Below are positions 35,459-44,821 of a DNA stretch of 64,000 bases, piece after piece (position 1 is the first letter of the stretch; every line of letters starts with the position of its first letter). The position numbers and the translations under genes are program-made. The stretch covers positions 548,830 through 612,829 of the forward strand of contig RQTK01000160.1 of assembly GCA_003991915.1 (NCBI GenBank). Reading direction: 5' to 3'. The stretch comes from Elysia chlorotica (taxonomy: Eukaryota; Mollusca; Gastropoda; Plakobranchidae). The notes beneath the pieces were generated by a model. The model made no database searches. It was not told where the DNA came from and saw nothing but the letters and a program-made list of their open reading frames with translations.

Positions 35459-38400
35459 CTTTAATTTTTATTACTATATCCTTCATTCACAGCGTTCCTG
35501 GTGAGAAAGCTGCAAAGGATCCTTTCAGGGCCCACAAGAAGTTTAGCACAAGATTGGACGATTTGGATTACCTGCCCCTTGAGCATTGTCATCAATACCT
35601 TAAGGTTAGTTAGGCAGAGCTTACAGTCAAACCCAGAAACCAGACGTTCTCGGGAAATGCCTTAGCTTAACTCAAGAGAGTCACGTCACATTATGTAGGC
35701 GGTGAGTGTAGATCTAGATTTTTTATTGAAAAATAAAAAGTTGAAATGTTTACATCTGCAAAATTTTTAATACTATCTTTATTGGTTCAAAAGATATGAA
35801 TTTTGGAAAAACCCTAAATATAGTGGGAATTCATGAGCATTGCTGGCAAAATCACTGTAACTCTGTTGATTGAAGAATTCAGTACACTGTTTTAGGTGAT
35901 ATCACTAAGGTTCTTTCGTAGGGTTTTCAGATTTTACAATTTTCATGAATAAAAAAAGAATTCATTTGTACTACATTGATAAAACTCTCATCCCAGTGGT
36001 GACTTCCATGACAAAATTTAAATGATTTTGTTTTGTTCAGTTTTGGTCTTCTTCATTTTATATCATAACTGAAAGCCTTATACAGTGTGTAAAGATTTTA
36101 AGCTGTACCCGTAATATCAGTGAGTCCTGAGTATTGTTTTAGGGGGGGCGCAGTGGCCCCAGGGTAGAACATCGGCTTCCGACGCAAAAGGTCCGGGTTT
36201 GAGTCCTGGCGATTTCGCTCCCTACTGGTTGGGTCGGTGTCAGTATGATGTGATCGGCTGAGACAGGAGTCATGCCATCCTCGCTCTGTCTCGTGTGTGG
36301 CATGGCAGCACGTAAAAATGTTAGACGTCAATCTTGGGGCCCGTCCACAATATAGCCTATACAGTGCTGATGTTGGACTTGAAAACCAACTCAACTCAAT
36401 TCAACCCTGAGCATAATTGTTTTAGTGCCTGAAGAGTGTGCCGTTTATCTTCCGCAGGAAGTTTGCTGTGAGCTGCAAATAGACAACCTGGACTGTATGT
36501 TGGATGTGATTCAAGAGCTGAAAGTGGAAGGTTCAAAATCCGACAGATATGTAGAGGTCAGCCATTATAGCATTGCTTGTGCTTGCTACTCTAAATTTAC
36601 GACAAAATACAGTAGAATCATCTGGAAATCAACTCTTAACCTTTTCACATTTTCACATTGCATGCTTTAAGGCCTATTTCTTGTGTGGGTTACTATTTGG
36701 GGGGATTTTTTTAAAAATTTGCAAAAAGTTAAAGATTTTTCTTACAATATGGAAGGTGTACAGAGCAATACAAAGAGGTGCTATCATAAAAAGCGTATCA
36801 ATGCACACAAAATAATGCAGTGTTATAGGAAAAGGTAAAAGTGTATGCTTACCTAATACCCATTACTTTCGACTGTCCCATTTTCTTTTATTTATGTTTG
36901 TGCTATGGATCAGTTCAAGTTTCTCTTAAAGTCAATACAGTTTCACATTTCTTAGCAGTTAACCCCACTCTTAGTTTTTTTCCTCTTCCTCCTCCTTTTT
37001 CTTCGTCTTCTTCTTCTTCTTCTTCTTCTTCTTCTTCTTCTTCTTCTTCTTCTTCTTCTTCTTCTTCTTCTTCTTCTTCTTTTTCTCCTTCTTCTCCTTA
37101 TCCTCCTCCTCCTCCTCCGCTTCCTCCCACGTTTGTGGTTCAGGAGCATCCCTTTCTGTAATTCGAATCCTTTCGAAGAGGCTTTCTCTGTATGTAGATC
37201 TATCGTATATCCCCCATTTCCCCAGTACTGCCGAGAGCTGTCCGAGATTGTGGAGGGTATGGACGAACAACTCCAGCACAGGAGCAGGTTTTATCGCAGA
37301 GAGAGGAACGTGGAGACAGTGCTCTGTGACTCCAACATGAGATATTATCTCAACGTGAGTCACGCACGAAAGTAGTCTAGATTTTTTTTAAACGATATTC
37401 TTTGGCAGTTCTTATCTGAAAGGCGCCTTATCTTTTCACATTTTTTTTATTATCTGACCGTAAGTAGTCTGTATTTGTTTATCAATATTCTTCAGTAGTT
37501 CTTATTTAAAAGGCACCTTATCTTTTCACATTTTTTTTTAAATTGTGAAACATTATGATGTCTTTTCTGTTTGGGTGTGTTAATATAACTACAATGGAAT
37601 CCGCTCACAATAAATCATGGCTGTACATGAACTTTTTCAAAGGGACCAGTTCCTTCTTTTTCTCCTAACAGTCTCTGTTAGGTGTAAACTTTTTGTAAGA
37701 TTAATTTGAATGCTGTCACCAATAGATTTATCTTAAGCTTAGTTCGCTGTATATCTCTAAGTTATTTGCTAACAAGAATAATGGTGATAGAGGGGACGTG
37801 GGGAAAGTGCTGCTACTCCAGCAGGTACTGTTACAACACTTTCCGTCATATGTGGACTGGACTGTAATACATGTAATAAAAAAAATAATTGCATAAATTT
37901 GCAACCTCAGTAAAAATGACGGCATTCATTTTTATCTTGGCTGTAACAAACAAAAAATGACTGCGTAAATTGTCATTCTTAGTCGCAAGTCTAGTTATTA
38001 ACATTGTTGACTGGAACCATCCATCTCCTTTCCCCAGGTGGTGTCCAACTGGCGGCAGGACATCTGCTGCCTGGACGACCTGCAGCGCGCCATCAACTCT
38101 CTCCTCGAGAGAACCGTGCCCTGGGTGCGGGCACACATGGAGACCGATCACAGCGTCGCGGACATGGTTGAGCTGTTAGAGAGGGTGACACATTCAGACA
38201 AGTCCCCGTACCCAAAGGTTAGTCAGTTGGTTTGTTAGTTGGTTTGTTAGTTGGTTTGTAGCTGTCTAATGTCACCTGTACTCAAAAGTTGGTTGGTTGG
38301 ACAGGGCCCCATACCCAAAGGTTACTGTTACTGTCTAACGTCACCTGTATTCAAAAGTTGGTTGGTTGGTATTTTAATGTCTGATATGGTGTTGGAGAAA

Positions 38401-41400
38401 GTCACCCAAAGGTTAGTTGGTTTGTTTCTATCTAACGCCACCCGTACTCAAAATTTGGTTGGTATTTTAATGTCTGATATGGTGGAACTGTTGGAGGAAG
38501 TCACAGCACACACTCGGACAGAGCACCGTGCCCAAAGGTTGGAAGGTTGGTTGCTTGTTCGATTTGTTAGCTGGTTTGTTACTGTCTAACGTCACCTGTA
38601 CTCAAAAGTTGTTTGGTATTTTAATGTCTGATATGGTGGAGCTGTTGGAGAGGGTGACGCATTCAGACAAGTCCCCGTACCCAAAGGTTAGTTAGTTGGT
38701 TTGTAGCTGTCTAACGTCATCCATACTCAAAGTTGGTTGGTTGGACAGGGCCCCATACCCAAAGGTTAGTTAGTTGGTTTGTTACTGTCTAAGTCACCTG
38801 TACTCAAAGTTGGTTGGTTGGACAGGGCCCCATACCCAAAGGTTAGTTAGTTGGTTTATTAAAACATTATGTATTGTTTTTCTTCTTTGGGTATGTTGAT
38901 ATAACTACAATGGAATCCGTTTATAATAAACCATGGCTGTACATAAACTTTTCAAAGAAACCAGTTCCTTCTTTTTCTCCTAACAGTAACAGTCTCTGTT
39001 TGATGAAGACTTTTTGTAGGATAAACTTTTTGTAGGATAAGTGTAGTTCACTGTATATCTCTAAATTATTTACCTACAAGAATGACGGTAATATCTAATT
39101 CCATCAATTAAACTTTACAATTATACCATGCATTTCTGAATGAAATCCTCAAGACGCTTTATACAGTGAAACTCTCATATAATGGGGTTTCTTTTAAGTG
39201 CAGTTATACCAGGGTGCCGTTGCCACAGAGCACATTAAAAGCATTATATAGATGTACATGTATACATTAAATTAGTGATGGGAAAACCACAGAAAATGGG
39301 ACACAAATCATAATATTTAAATATTATCATAAATTGCTTTCCTTGATTAAATAGTCATCTGAAGTCACTCGCAACTGAAAGTGGTCTTAATGTCCTTTTA
39401 AAAATAGATCCGCTCATTGCCCTTGTGTAAAGATCAGTACCTTTATGCTAGCGACAGCATAGCCTCCTGTTGCCAGATTAGTCTAGATCTTTGTTTCATA
39501 ACAGGCAACTGTCCGTGTAAAAACTAGGAGGGGGTGAGGAGGAGGGGTGCAATGGCTTTAATTCTAGTGATGGCTCTATGCTTTTGATCGTATCATGTAC
39601 TGAGACAGGCACTTAGGTAGAGCCTATGGAATAATATAATATGGGAAGGAGGAAGTTGTGGCGAGTCATGAAGCCTCTTGTGTTGTGCGCATTACTCAAG
39701 ATTTCGCAAAAAAGTCTAGTTATTTACGTTGTTGACTTGTTGACTGGAACCATCTGTCTCCTTCCCCATCTTTTAAACTACTGTATATACCCTTCACTTA
39801 TAACCAAACTTTTCACGCACAATTGTTATGTTTTTACTACTCAGAGAGATGAATGCACTAACTGTCTTAGGACATCATGGGCACAACATAGCCGTTACCG
39901 TGCTGACGTGCCGTAAAACAAACTATTTCACTCACTACTTCTCAGAGAGATAAAGGAGTCACCGTTGCTACTAGTATAATGCACTAACTGTCTTAGGACA
40001 TTATGGGCACAACATAGCCGTTACTGTGCTGACGTGCCATGAAAACAAACTCACTCACTCACTACTTCTCAGAGAGATAAAAGAGTCACCGTTGATACTG
40101 GTATAATGCACTAACTGTCTTAGAACATTATGGGCACAACATAGCCGTTACCTTGCTGACGTGCCGTAAAAACTAACTCACTCACTCACTCCGCAGGTGG
40201 TGTCCAACTGGCGGCAGGACATCTGCTGCCTGGACGACTTGCAGCGCGCCATCAACTCTCTCCTCGACAGAACCGTGCCCTGGGTGCGGGCACACATGGA
40301 GACCGATCACAGCGTCGCCGACATGGTGGAGCTGTTGGAGAGGGTGACTCATTCAGACAAGTCCCCGTACCCAAAGGTTAGTTAGATGGTTTGTTAGATG
40401 GTTTGTTACTGTCTAATGTCACAACCACTCAAAAGTTGGTTGGTATTTTAATATCTAATATGGTGGGGTATTGAAGGAAGTCGCAGTACACACTCGGACA
40501 GGGCCTCATACCCAAATGTTAGTTAGTTGGTTTGTTACTGTCTAACGTCATCTGTACTAAAAGTTGGTTGATTAGTTGGTTGGTATTTTAATGTCTGATA
40601 ATGTGGAGCTGTTGGAGGGAGTCACATACTCGGACAGAGCACCATGCCCAAAGGTTAGTTAGTTGACTTGTTAGTTGGTTTGTACTGTCTAACGTTACAA
40701 CCAATCCGAAGTTGGTTGGTATTTTAATGTCTGATACGGTGGAGCTATTGGAGGAAGTCACAGCACACACTCAGACAGAGCACCGTGCTCAAACGTTAGT
40801 TGGAAGGTTGGTTGCTTGTTCGATTTGTTAGCTGGTTTGTTACTGTGTAACGTTACCTGTACTCAAAGTTGTTTGGTATTTTAATGTCTGATATGATGGA
40901 ACTGTTGGAGAGGGTGACGCATTCAGACAAATCCCCATACCCAAAGGTTAGTGAGTTGGTTAGTCAGTTGGCTTTTTAGATGGTTTGTTGCTGTCTAACG
41001 TCACCCATACTCAAAGTTGGTTGGTTGGACAGGGCCTCATACCCAAAGGTTACTTTGTTGGTTTGTTACTGTCTAACGTCACCCGTACTCAAAACCTGGT
41101 TGGTATTTTAATGTCTGATATGGTGGGGTATTGAAGGAAGTCACAGCACACACTCGGACAGGGCCCCCTACCCAAAGGCTAGTTAGTTGGTTGGTTACTG
41201 TCTAACGTCAACAGTACTCAAAAGTTGGTTGGTATTTTAATGTATGATATGGTGGAGCTGTTGGAGGAAGTTGCAGCACAAGTTACAGCACACACTCGAA
41301 CAGGGCATCATGCCCAAAGATTGGTAGTTTGCTTGGTTGGATGATTTGTTAGCTAGTTGGTTTGTTGGTTAGTTGGTTAGATTATAAATGTCCGACATGA

Positions 41401-44130
41401 TGGAACTGTTAGAGAGGGTTATGTACTCGTACAGGACTCTTTACCCAAAGGTTGGTTTGTTGATTTAACAATCTAATGTCAGCAACTAGGTTATATTGTG
41501 GATGGGTCCCAAGATTAACGTCTGGCATAGTGGAGACACAATTTGACAGAGCATCATGCCTGAAGGTTGACTGCTTGCTTGTTTTCTTAATGTCTTATGT
41601 CAACAACTAAGCTTGATCAGAGTTGGGTCCTAAACCTTATGTGTGAAAATTTTATGTGCTGCTTTAGCTAGACAGATTGGGGATACCAAGTATTTCTGTC
41701 TCAGCTGGTCAAATTGTTCTGAAATCAACCCAACCAGTGAGGATAAATCTGATCTGAACTGGATGTAGGAACCCAGGTTTTATGTATATAGGTTCACTAG
41801 GTGTTTTTTTTTTCCAATGCAATTTTATATTTGTTCTCTTTTGTATGCCAGGTTATGAACCATTGAAATTCTGTGAATTCCAGTATTGTATCAGCAACTT
41901 AACAATAACACCCATTGTTTATATCTGTCAATAAGCAATAGTCAAGGTTCATTTAATCACCATCCATCCTCACTCTTCCACTTTGACCAAATCCTTCTCT
42001 CTCTATCCCCATCTCCTCAATCCTCACTGCTGTGACCCTGCAACACTCGTCTCCTTTCGTCACTCCGCCAGACGGTGATGGAGGAGGTCTCTCGATCCAC
42101 CCTGGAGGAACTCGTCTCTCACTTCCAGGTGCTGTTTGACTCGCCGCGCATCTCTGGCGTGCTGCCTCGCATGAACGAGGTCTACAGAGTGCTGGGGGAG
42201 CTGAGAAACGTGCAGAACACACTCAAGTGCCAGCTCGGATTGCGTGAGTTTTTGAAACAGTTAATAAATAAATGGGAGCATGCTGTGATATTTCCTAATC
42301 CAATTGTGTTTGTTTTGTTTCTTAAAATTCACAATCCAACGTCAGTAACTTGGCTGTAGTTCAAACAGGTCTTGAGTGAGGGTTGATGATAATTTTATGT
42401 GCTTTTAGACAGCAACAGAATGGGTAGATGAGAGCTGCTGTCTTAGCCAGGCATAGTTTAATTATTCTGACTAAGCCCAAAGGTAGAAAGGCAGCAGCCT
42501 TAGGACTTGAATTAAACCTGGGACTTCTTGATAAGTGTCAGGTTGAATATTTATTTAAAAAATTGAGTTGTTAAAAGTGCATACCAGATAATTTGATATT
42601 ACAAAAACAAGAAAATTGGTATGTTAAATCAAAAGAAATTTGAATTACAAAATCTATAAAGTATTTTAAGTGCGTGGATTGGCTGCAGGTCTAGATAGGA
42701 AACTACAGATTTTTGTACTCAGTCCATCATTTATTAGGAGCATGAGAAAAGTGTTTTATTAGGAAGCTAACCATCATTCTAACACAGATGCACAACAACT
42801 TGCTTTTTTTTGTGGCAAAAATTATTTTATTGTTTTTGTGAAATTAGATTGTAAATGTAAGCATGTTGAAATTAGAGAAATGAAACATCATAGTGTTGAA
42901 ATAATATAATAAAAGAATAGAAGTTGCAATTAAAAGGGATTTAATGTGGACTTTTTAAGTATGTCTAAATAAGGAAAATTGTGAATTATTAGATTTAAAA
43001 TTAAAGGGAGTATACTTATAATGTTATATAAATTTATACTTTCACATGAAAATATTATTGGTCTTGTTTTTTTTTTTTTTAATATGCACTGACTTTAAAT
43101 TGACTGAATAAAGCTTCAATACAATTCAATTCATTTCATGTTCACCTTATTTCACACCAGCTGAAGACGCCCATTCATCAGCTTTGGTTGACGCTGTGGG
43201 TAAAATCTGCCACACACATAATTCAACGACTGCCAAGCAACTTAAGAGACTTCTACAATGTGATGACTTAAATGGGTATGTGGGTTTGTTCACTTTGTTC
43301 TGTATAAATGACTTGAATATGTTCAGGTGCTTGTTTATTATGTTGATGATATATTCATTTTTATGTTGCACTGATTGTATAAAAATACCTGGCAAAGAAA
43401 TGAAATCATCTCTTAGTAAAAGATGAAAAACCACTATCAACTATTGGACAAAGGCAAGTTGGATTAGTCATTGATTACTAAAAATGATGTTTAAATTTGT
43501 TTTTATGTATGCACAAAAATTAAATTTGGTTTAACCAAAATAATTATTATTTCCCCAGCGTCATACGTCGACTAGATGAACACACTGAATTTTTCCCAGC
43601 ATTCCAATGCATCATGCATAAGCTCTTCCACATCTTGGGTAAGAATGTTGGGTTGCGGTGTTGTTGATACGGATACTAATTTGAGAAGTCAACCCTACAG
43701 ACCTTCTTAAAACATGAGTTCTTCTCAGGGACAGTGTTTGTTTTTGTTTGGATAAAAATAATACAGCTGCAAGTCTAATAAAAGTAATATTCTATAATTA
43801 GATTTAGAAAACATTTTCCAGGGATAATGTTGTTGTTTTTTTTCTGCAACAAAAATAATACAATTCCAAGCTTAATATTTTAGAATTTTACAAATATTTA
43901 TCCCAGAGCGATAAGTTTCTAATTCCATGTTTGTCTATGTTTCATGGAGAAATATTGAACAAAACTTTTTTCAACGGCAATAGATTACTACAGTATAGCG
44001 GTAATATTATTCAACAAATAGAATCGTTTTGATACTGACCCGCGACTTCCGCTGATCTTTTGTTGCAGGAGTTTCCAGAATGGACGAAGTCATCCCTGCA
44101 GTTAGGGCGCTGAAACTCTTATCAAGCTGA
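22936..44130 (+). CDS. CEP70: Centrosomal protein of 70 kDa
   Basis: Exons: 22936-22968, 24142-24210, 24647-24746, 25587-25713 (or 26204-26330), 26798-26894, 28603-28785, 29494-29579, 30787-30855, 31431-31524, 32106-32194, 33606-33683, 34019-34130 (or 35493-35604), 36458-36556, 37226-37354, 38038-38217 (and/or 40197-40376), 42072-42243, 43161-43275, 43559-43638, 44069-44130. One copy of each gives 657 codons (human about 597). All junctions keep frame with GT-AG sites. Family landmarks are QGLSS early, the REVFAFAQEDER...LLDIIDSYE coiled coil (about residues 195-245), RVKKLERVL (about 328), VSHFQVLFD and PRMNEVY (about 530-555), EFFPAFQ and a VIPAVRALKLLSS end. CEP70 is a centrosomal coiled-coil protein that binds gamma-tubulin and promotes microtubule and cilium organisation. 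Three exons occur twice. Exon 9 could also start at 31437, two codons shorter. Introns hold the SINEs and minisatellites listed separately. Confidence 0.95.
24762..24784. repeat. (CA)n microsatellite in CEP70 intron 3
   Basis: About eleven CA units, shortly after the exon 3 donor. Confidence 0.9.
25319..26356 (+). repeat. Forward-inverted-forward triplication around CEP70 exon 4
   Basis: 25319-25634 (intron 3 end plus the first 48 bases of exon 4) recurs in perfect inverted orientation at 25740-26055 (316 bp). Then 25439-25738 recurs forward at 26056-26356. The forward copies carry complete exon 4 sequences (25587-25713 and 26204-26330) that differ by one synonymous base (GAC/GAT). Breakpoints are abrupt with only a few shared bases. 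The pattern is what template switching during replication makes. A chimeric-read assembly error is the alternative. Confidence 0.93.
26204..26330 (+). CDS. CEP70: Second copy of CEP70 exon 4
   Basis: Identical in length (127 bp) to 25587-25713 with the same acceptor and donor. The exon enters in phase 1 and leaves in phase 2, so splicing both copies into one mRNA would shift the frame. Only one can be used per functional transcript. This copy has the unrearranged downstream intron. Confidence 0.85.
27205..27663 (-). mobile_element. 3' fragment of a non-LTR retrotransposon in CEP70 intron 5
   Basis: The minus-strand open frame holds the RT C-terminal signature LQRNDRAMIRQIC, then RLRWYGHVERS and GRGKGRPRMTW-like words typical of many invertebrate LINEs. 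It ends in VPAH, a stop and a GAT-repeat tail at 27208-27233. It is severely 5'-truncated and the clade is not resolved. Confidence 0.75.
28066..28327 (-). repeat. SINE-A copy, nearly full length
   Basis: In CEP70 intron 5. It has a complete tail, body, B box (as GGTTCGAAC sense-equivalent) and a head ending in a GGGGGGCGCGG-type start. This is one of the best preserved copies. Confidence 0.85.
28745..29048 (+). repeat. Tandem copies of the exon 6 3' end in CEP70 intron 6
   Basis: The last part of exon 6 (from CTCAAGAGGGAG to the GAGGTGATT donor) is followed by two decayed copies of about 120 bp (GCTCAAGAGG..., CCAGAAGAGGTGATT) near 28865-28905 and 28990-29032. Each keeps a donor-like end and the same intron words (TTTCAGTTTTGCAA). 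Confidence 0.8.
29673..30485. repeat. 68-bp minisatellite in CEP70 intron 7
   Basis: About 12 tandem units of 68 bp, each with GTGTATCAATATTGCTATC and a TTTTATGTGGTTTTAG-like part. Units differ by a few bases each. Confidence 0.92.
31634..31915 (+). repeat. Possible tRNA-derived SINE of a third type
   Basis: A B-box-like GGGTTCAATCCCC inside a stem-like GCTGGG...CCCAGG context near 31680-31700, preceded by a weak A-box-like segment. It occurs once in the window, so this is tentative. Confidence 0.35.
32334..32612 (-). repeat. SINE-A copy, diverged
   Basis: In CEP70 intron 10. Recognisable body words are GTCTGACAAT, CATGACTCCTGTCTC and CCGACACCGA. Head and tail are degraded. Confidence 0.6.
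32618..32858 (+). repeat. SINE-A copy, diverged
   Basis: Opposite orientation to the copy just before it. It ends with GCTGATGTTGGACGCTAAG, the family tail. Head words are degraded. Confidence 0.6.
33288..33545 (+). repeat. SINE-A copy
   Basis: Good copy in CEP70 intron 10: GGGGGTGCAGTGGCCCTGGG head, GGTTCGAGC B box, TACTGGTTGGGTCG body and a TTAAACCAATTCAACTAC tail. It ends about 60 bp before exon 11. Confidence 0.85.
33705..33850 (-). repeat. SINE-B relative
   Basis: The minus strand shows GGGTGCCAAGTAGAAGGT, a GGTTCCATCCCC B-box position and the body word CTAGGTTTGCGACCGTCCCTT, matching the 19853-20985 array. The head differs. The second duplication unit has the same at 35190-35340. Confidence 0.7.
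34685..34943 (+). repeat. SINE-A copy in duplication unit 1
   Basis: Complete head (GGGGGGCGTGGTGGTCCTGG), B box and tail with CAACTCAACTCAATTCAACC. It is equivalent to 36140-36412 in unit 2. Confidence 0.85.
35493..35604 (+). CDS. CEP70: Second copy of CEP70 exon 12
   Basis: The 112-bp exon has the same splice sites as 34019-34130 and a single synonymous difference (GGG/GGT). It enters in phase 2 and leaves in phase 0, so inclusion of both copies would shift the frame. The copies are therefore either mutually exclusive or one is silent. Conservation of both against diverged introns argues that both are used. Confidence 0.85.
36140..36412 (+). repeat. SINE-A copy in duplication unit 2
   Basis: Head GGGGGGGCGCAGTGGCCCC, B box, TACTGGTTGGGTCGGTG body and CAACTCAACTCAATTCAACC tail. 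It ends close to exon 13. Confidence 0.85.
36985..37125. repeat. (TTC)n microsatellite in CEP70 intron 13
   Basis: Pyrimidine-rich TTC/TCC run on the plus strand, about 100 bp before exon 14. The Lys- or Ser-rich frames through it are artefacts. Confidence 0.9.
38225..38860 (+). repeat. Minisatellite derived from the exon 15 3' end (first block)
   Basis: Units of about 110-130 bp. Each contains a decayed copy of the last 58 bases of exon 15 (GACATGGTGGAGCTGTTGGA to CCCAAAGGTTAGT) followed by the intron word GTCTAACGTCACC. The best copy is 38632-38688. Confidence 0.85.
39830..40196 (+). repeat. Three tandem 3'-tail repeats before exon 15 copy
   Basis: Three units of about 125 bp with GCACTAACTGTCTTAG, GGGCACAACATAGCC and GACGTGCCGTAAAAC plus CTCACTCACT. 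The ends resemble the tail of SINE-A/LINE type retroposons. The last unit supplies the CTCACTCACTCCGCAG acceptor of the exon 15 copy. Confidence 0.75.
40197..40376 (+). CDS. CEP70: Second copy of CEP70 exon 15 (60 codons)
   Basis: Same 180-bp length as 38038-38217, flanked by a CAG acceptor and GTTAGT donor. Six bases differ between the copies. Five are synonymous (CTG/TTG, GCG/GCC, GTT/GTG, TTA/TTG, ACA/ACT) and one is Glu to Asp. Phase 0 at both ends means the copies could be used together, giving a 717-codon protein with a repeated 60-residue segment, or alternatively. The exon encodes QDICCLDDLQRAINSLL and VPWVRAHM, part of the C-terminal region conserved in CEP70. Confidence 0.85.
40377..41460 (+). 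repeat. Minisatellite derived from the exon 15 3' end (second block)
   Basis: Eight or more units of 110-160 bp like those at 38225-38860, in CEP70 intron 15. Good copies of the exon tail are near 40890-40947 and 41395-41452. None has a convincing acceptor. Confidence 0.85.
41462..41765 (-). repeat. SINE-A fragments, two diverged copies
   Basis: 41462-41530 keeps TATTGTGGATGGGTCCCAAG. 41580-41765 keeps TTTTATGTGCTGC, TCTGTCTCAGCTGGTCA and CAACCCAACCAGT. Confidence 0.6.
42325..42500 (-). repeat. Very diverged SINE-A copy
   Basis: In CEP70 intron 16. Only scattered family words survive (ATCCAACGTCAGTAACTT, ATTTTATGTGCTTTT, CTGTCTTAGCC). Confidence 0.45.
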
Positions 44131-44285
44131 GACTGGACACAGAATTCTTAGCGACTGTAGATAAATTATTAGATCTATCTTAATTACAGTAGAATTCTCT
44201 TGTAAAGAATATTCTTAAATTCTAAACCAATTTACTGAAAAGTACACATCCTGTAAGAAAGGGTTTATGTAAAAGTGCTGACTGA

Positions 44286-44291
44286 AATAAA
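44286..44291 (+). promoter_or_regulatory. Candidate CEP70 poly(A) signal
   Basis: AATAAA 156 bp after the stop codon. A second AATAAA at 45132-45137 could end a longer 3' UTR that would then include the MITE-like segment. Confidence 0.5.
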
Positions 44292-44311
44292 AAAGTTACT
44301 GATATTTAGTA

Positions 44312-44821
44312 CAGTGGACCTCACATATAACAATATTGGACTCGACGAAGCCTTGGCTCTAGGGAAGTGAACATCAGACATAACGAATTACTGGACTCCA
44401 GTTGTGTTTCAGATTTCTTGGGATTTTTAGCGATTATAGAGCTATGAAAAACGTGGGCGTAGCGAAGTACACATGTACTAGTCAAGTTCGCTTCAAGTTC
44501 AGAGAGATAATTTATAATCTCAGTTAAGTCCAGTCTTGCATGCTCGAGCAGCATCAGCTTCTTCTGAAAATGTTCAAGATTAACCCCAATTCCTATTTAT
44601 TGAACCCTGCTAAATGTTTTGTTGTTTGAAACCAAATTTTAGCTAATGTAGGAGGTAAAATCACCTGAGAACAGGGCAAAGCTGTCAAAAAGTCAGCAAA
44701 AAATAAAAATGTTCATAAATTGTAGTCGTATAGAGTCAAAACCATTGTTTATTACAACCTTGCATGTAACAAAACTTTTTAGCTGGCCAACTGACGTCGC
44801 TTTATCCGAGGTCCACTGTGC
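44312..44821. mobile_element. MITE-like element with CAGTGGACCTC inverted ends
   Basis: The left end CAGTGGACCTC and right end GAGGTCCACTG are exact inverted repeats about 510 bp apart, next to TA-rich flanks. The ends resemble those of pogo/Tc1-type DNA transposons. There is no transposase. A related fragment with a GAGGTCCACTGTA end is at 50140-50282. Confidence 0.55.

Larger units (their letters stand above)
35180..36432 (+). repeat. Segmental duplication unit 2 containing CEP70 exon 12 copy
   Basis: Second unit of the tandem duplication. It has an AGT microsatellite (35400-35458) in place of the ATT run. A 200-bp spacer (34973-35180) between the units has no counterpart and no recognised content. 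Confidence 0.9.
37440..40376 (+). repeat. Duplicated segment carrying CEP70 exon 15 twice
   Basis: About 37440-38217 and 38865-40376 share intron words (AACTACAATGGAATCCG, CCAGTTCCTTCTTTTTCTCC, CTGTATATCTCTAA, GTTGACTGGAACCATC) in the same order and both end with exon 15. The introns have diverged strongly, so the duplication is older than that of exon 4. Confidence 0.8.

Noticed and set aside
36952-37363. Lys/Glu- and Arg-rich frames
   Set aside because: Translations of the TTC microsatellite and the antisense of CEP70 exon 14.
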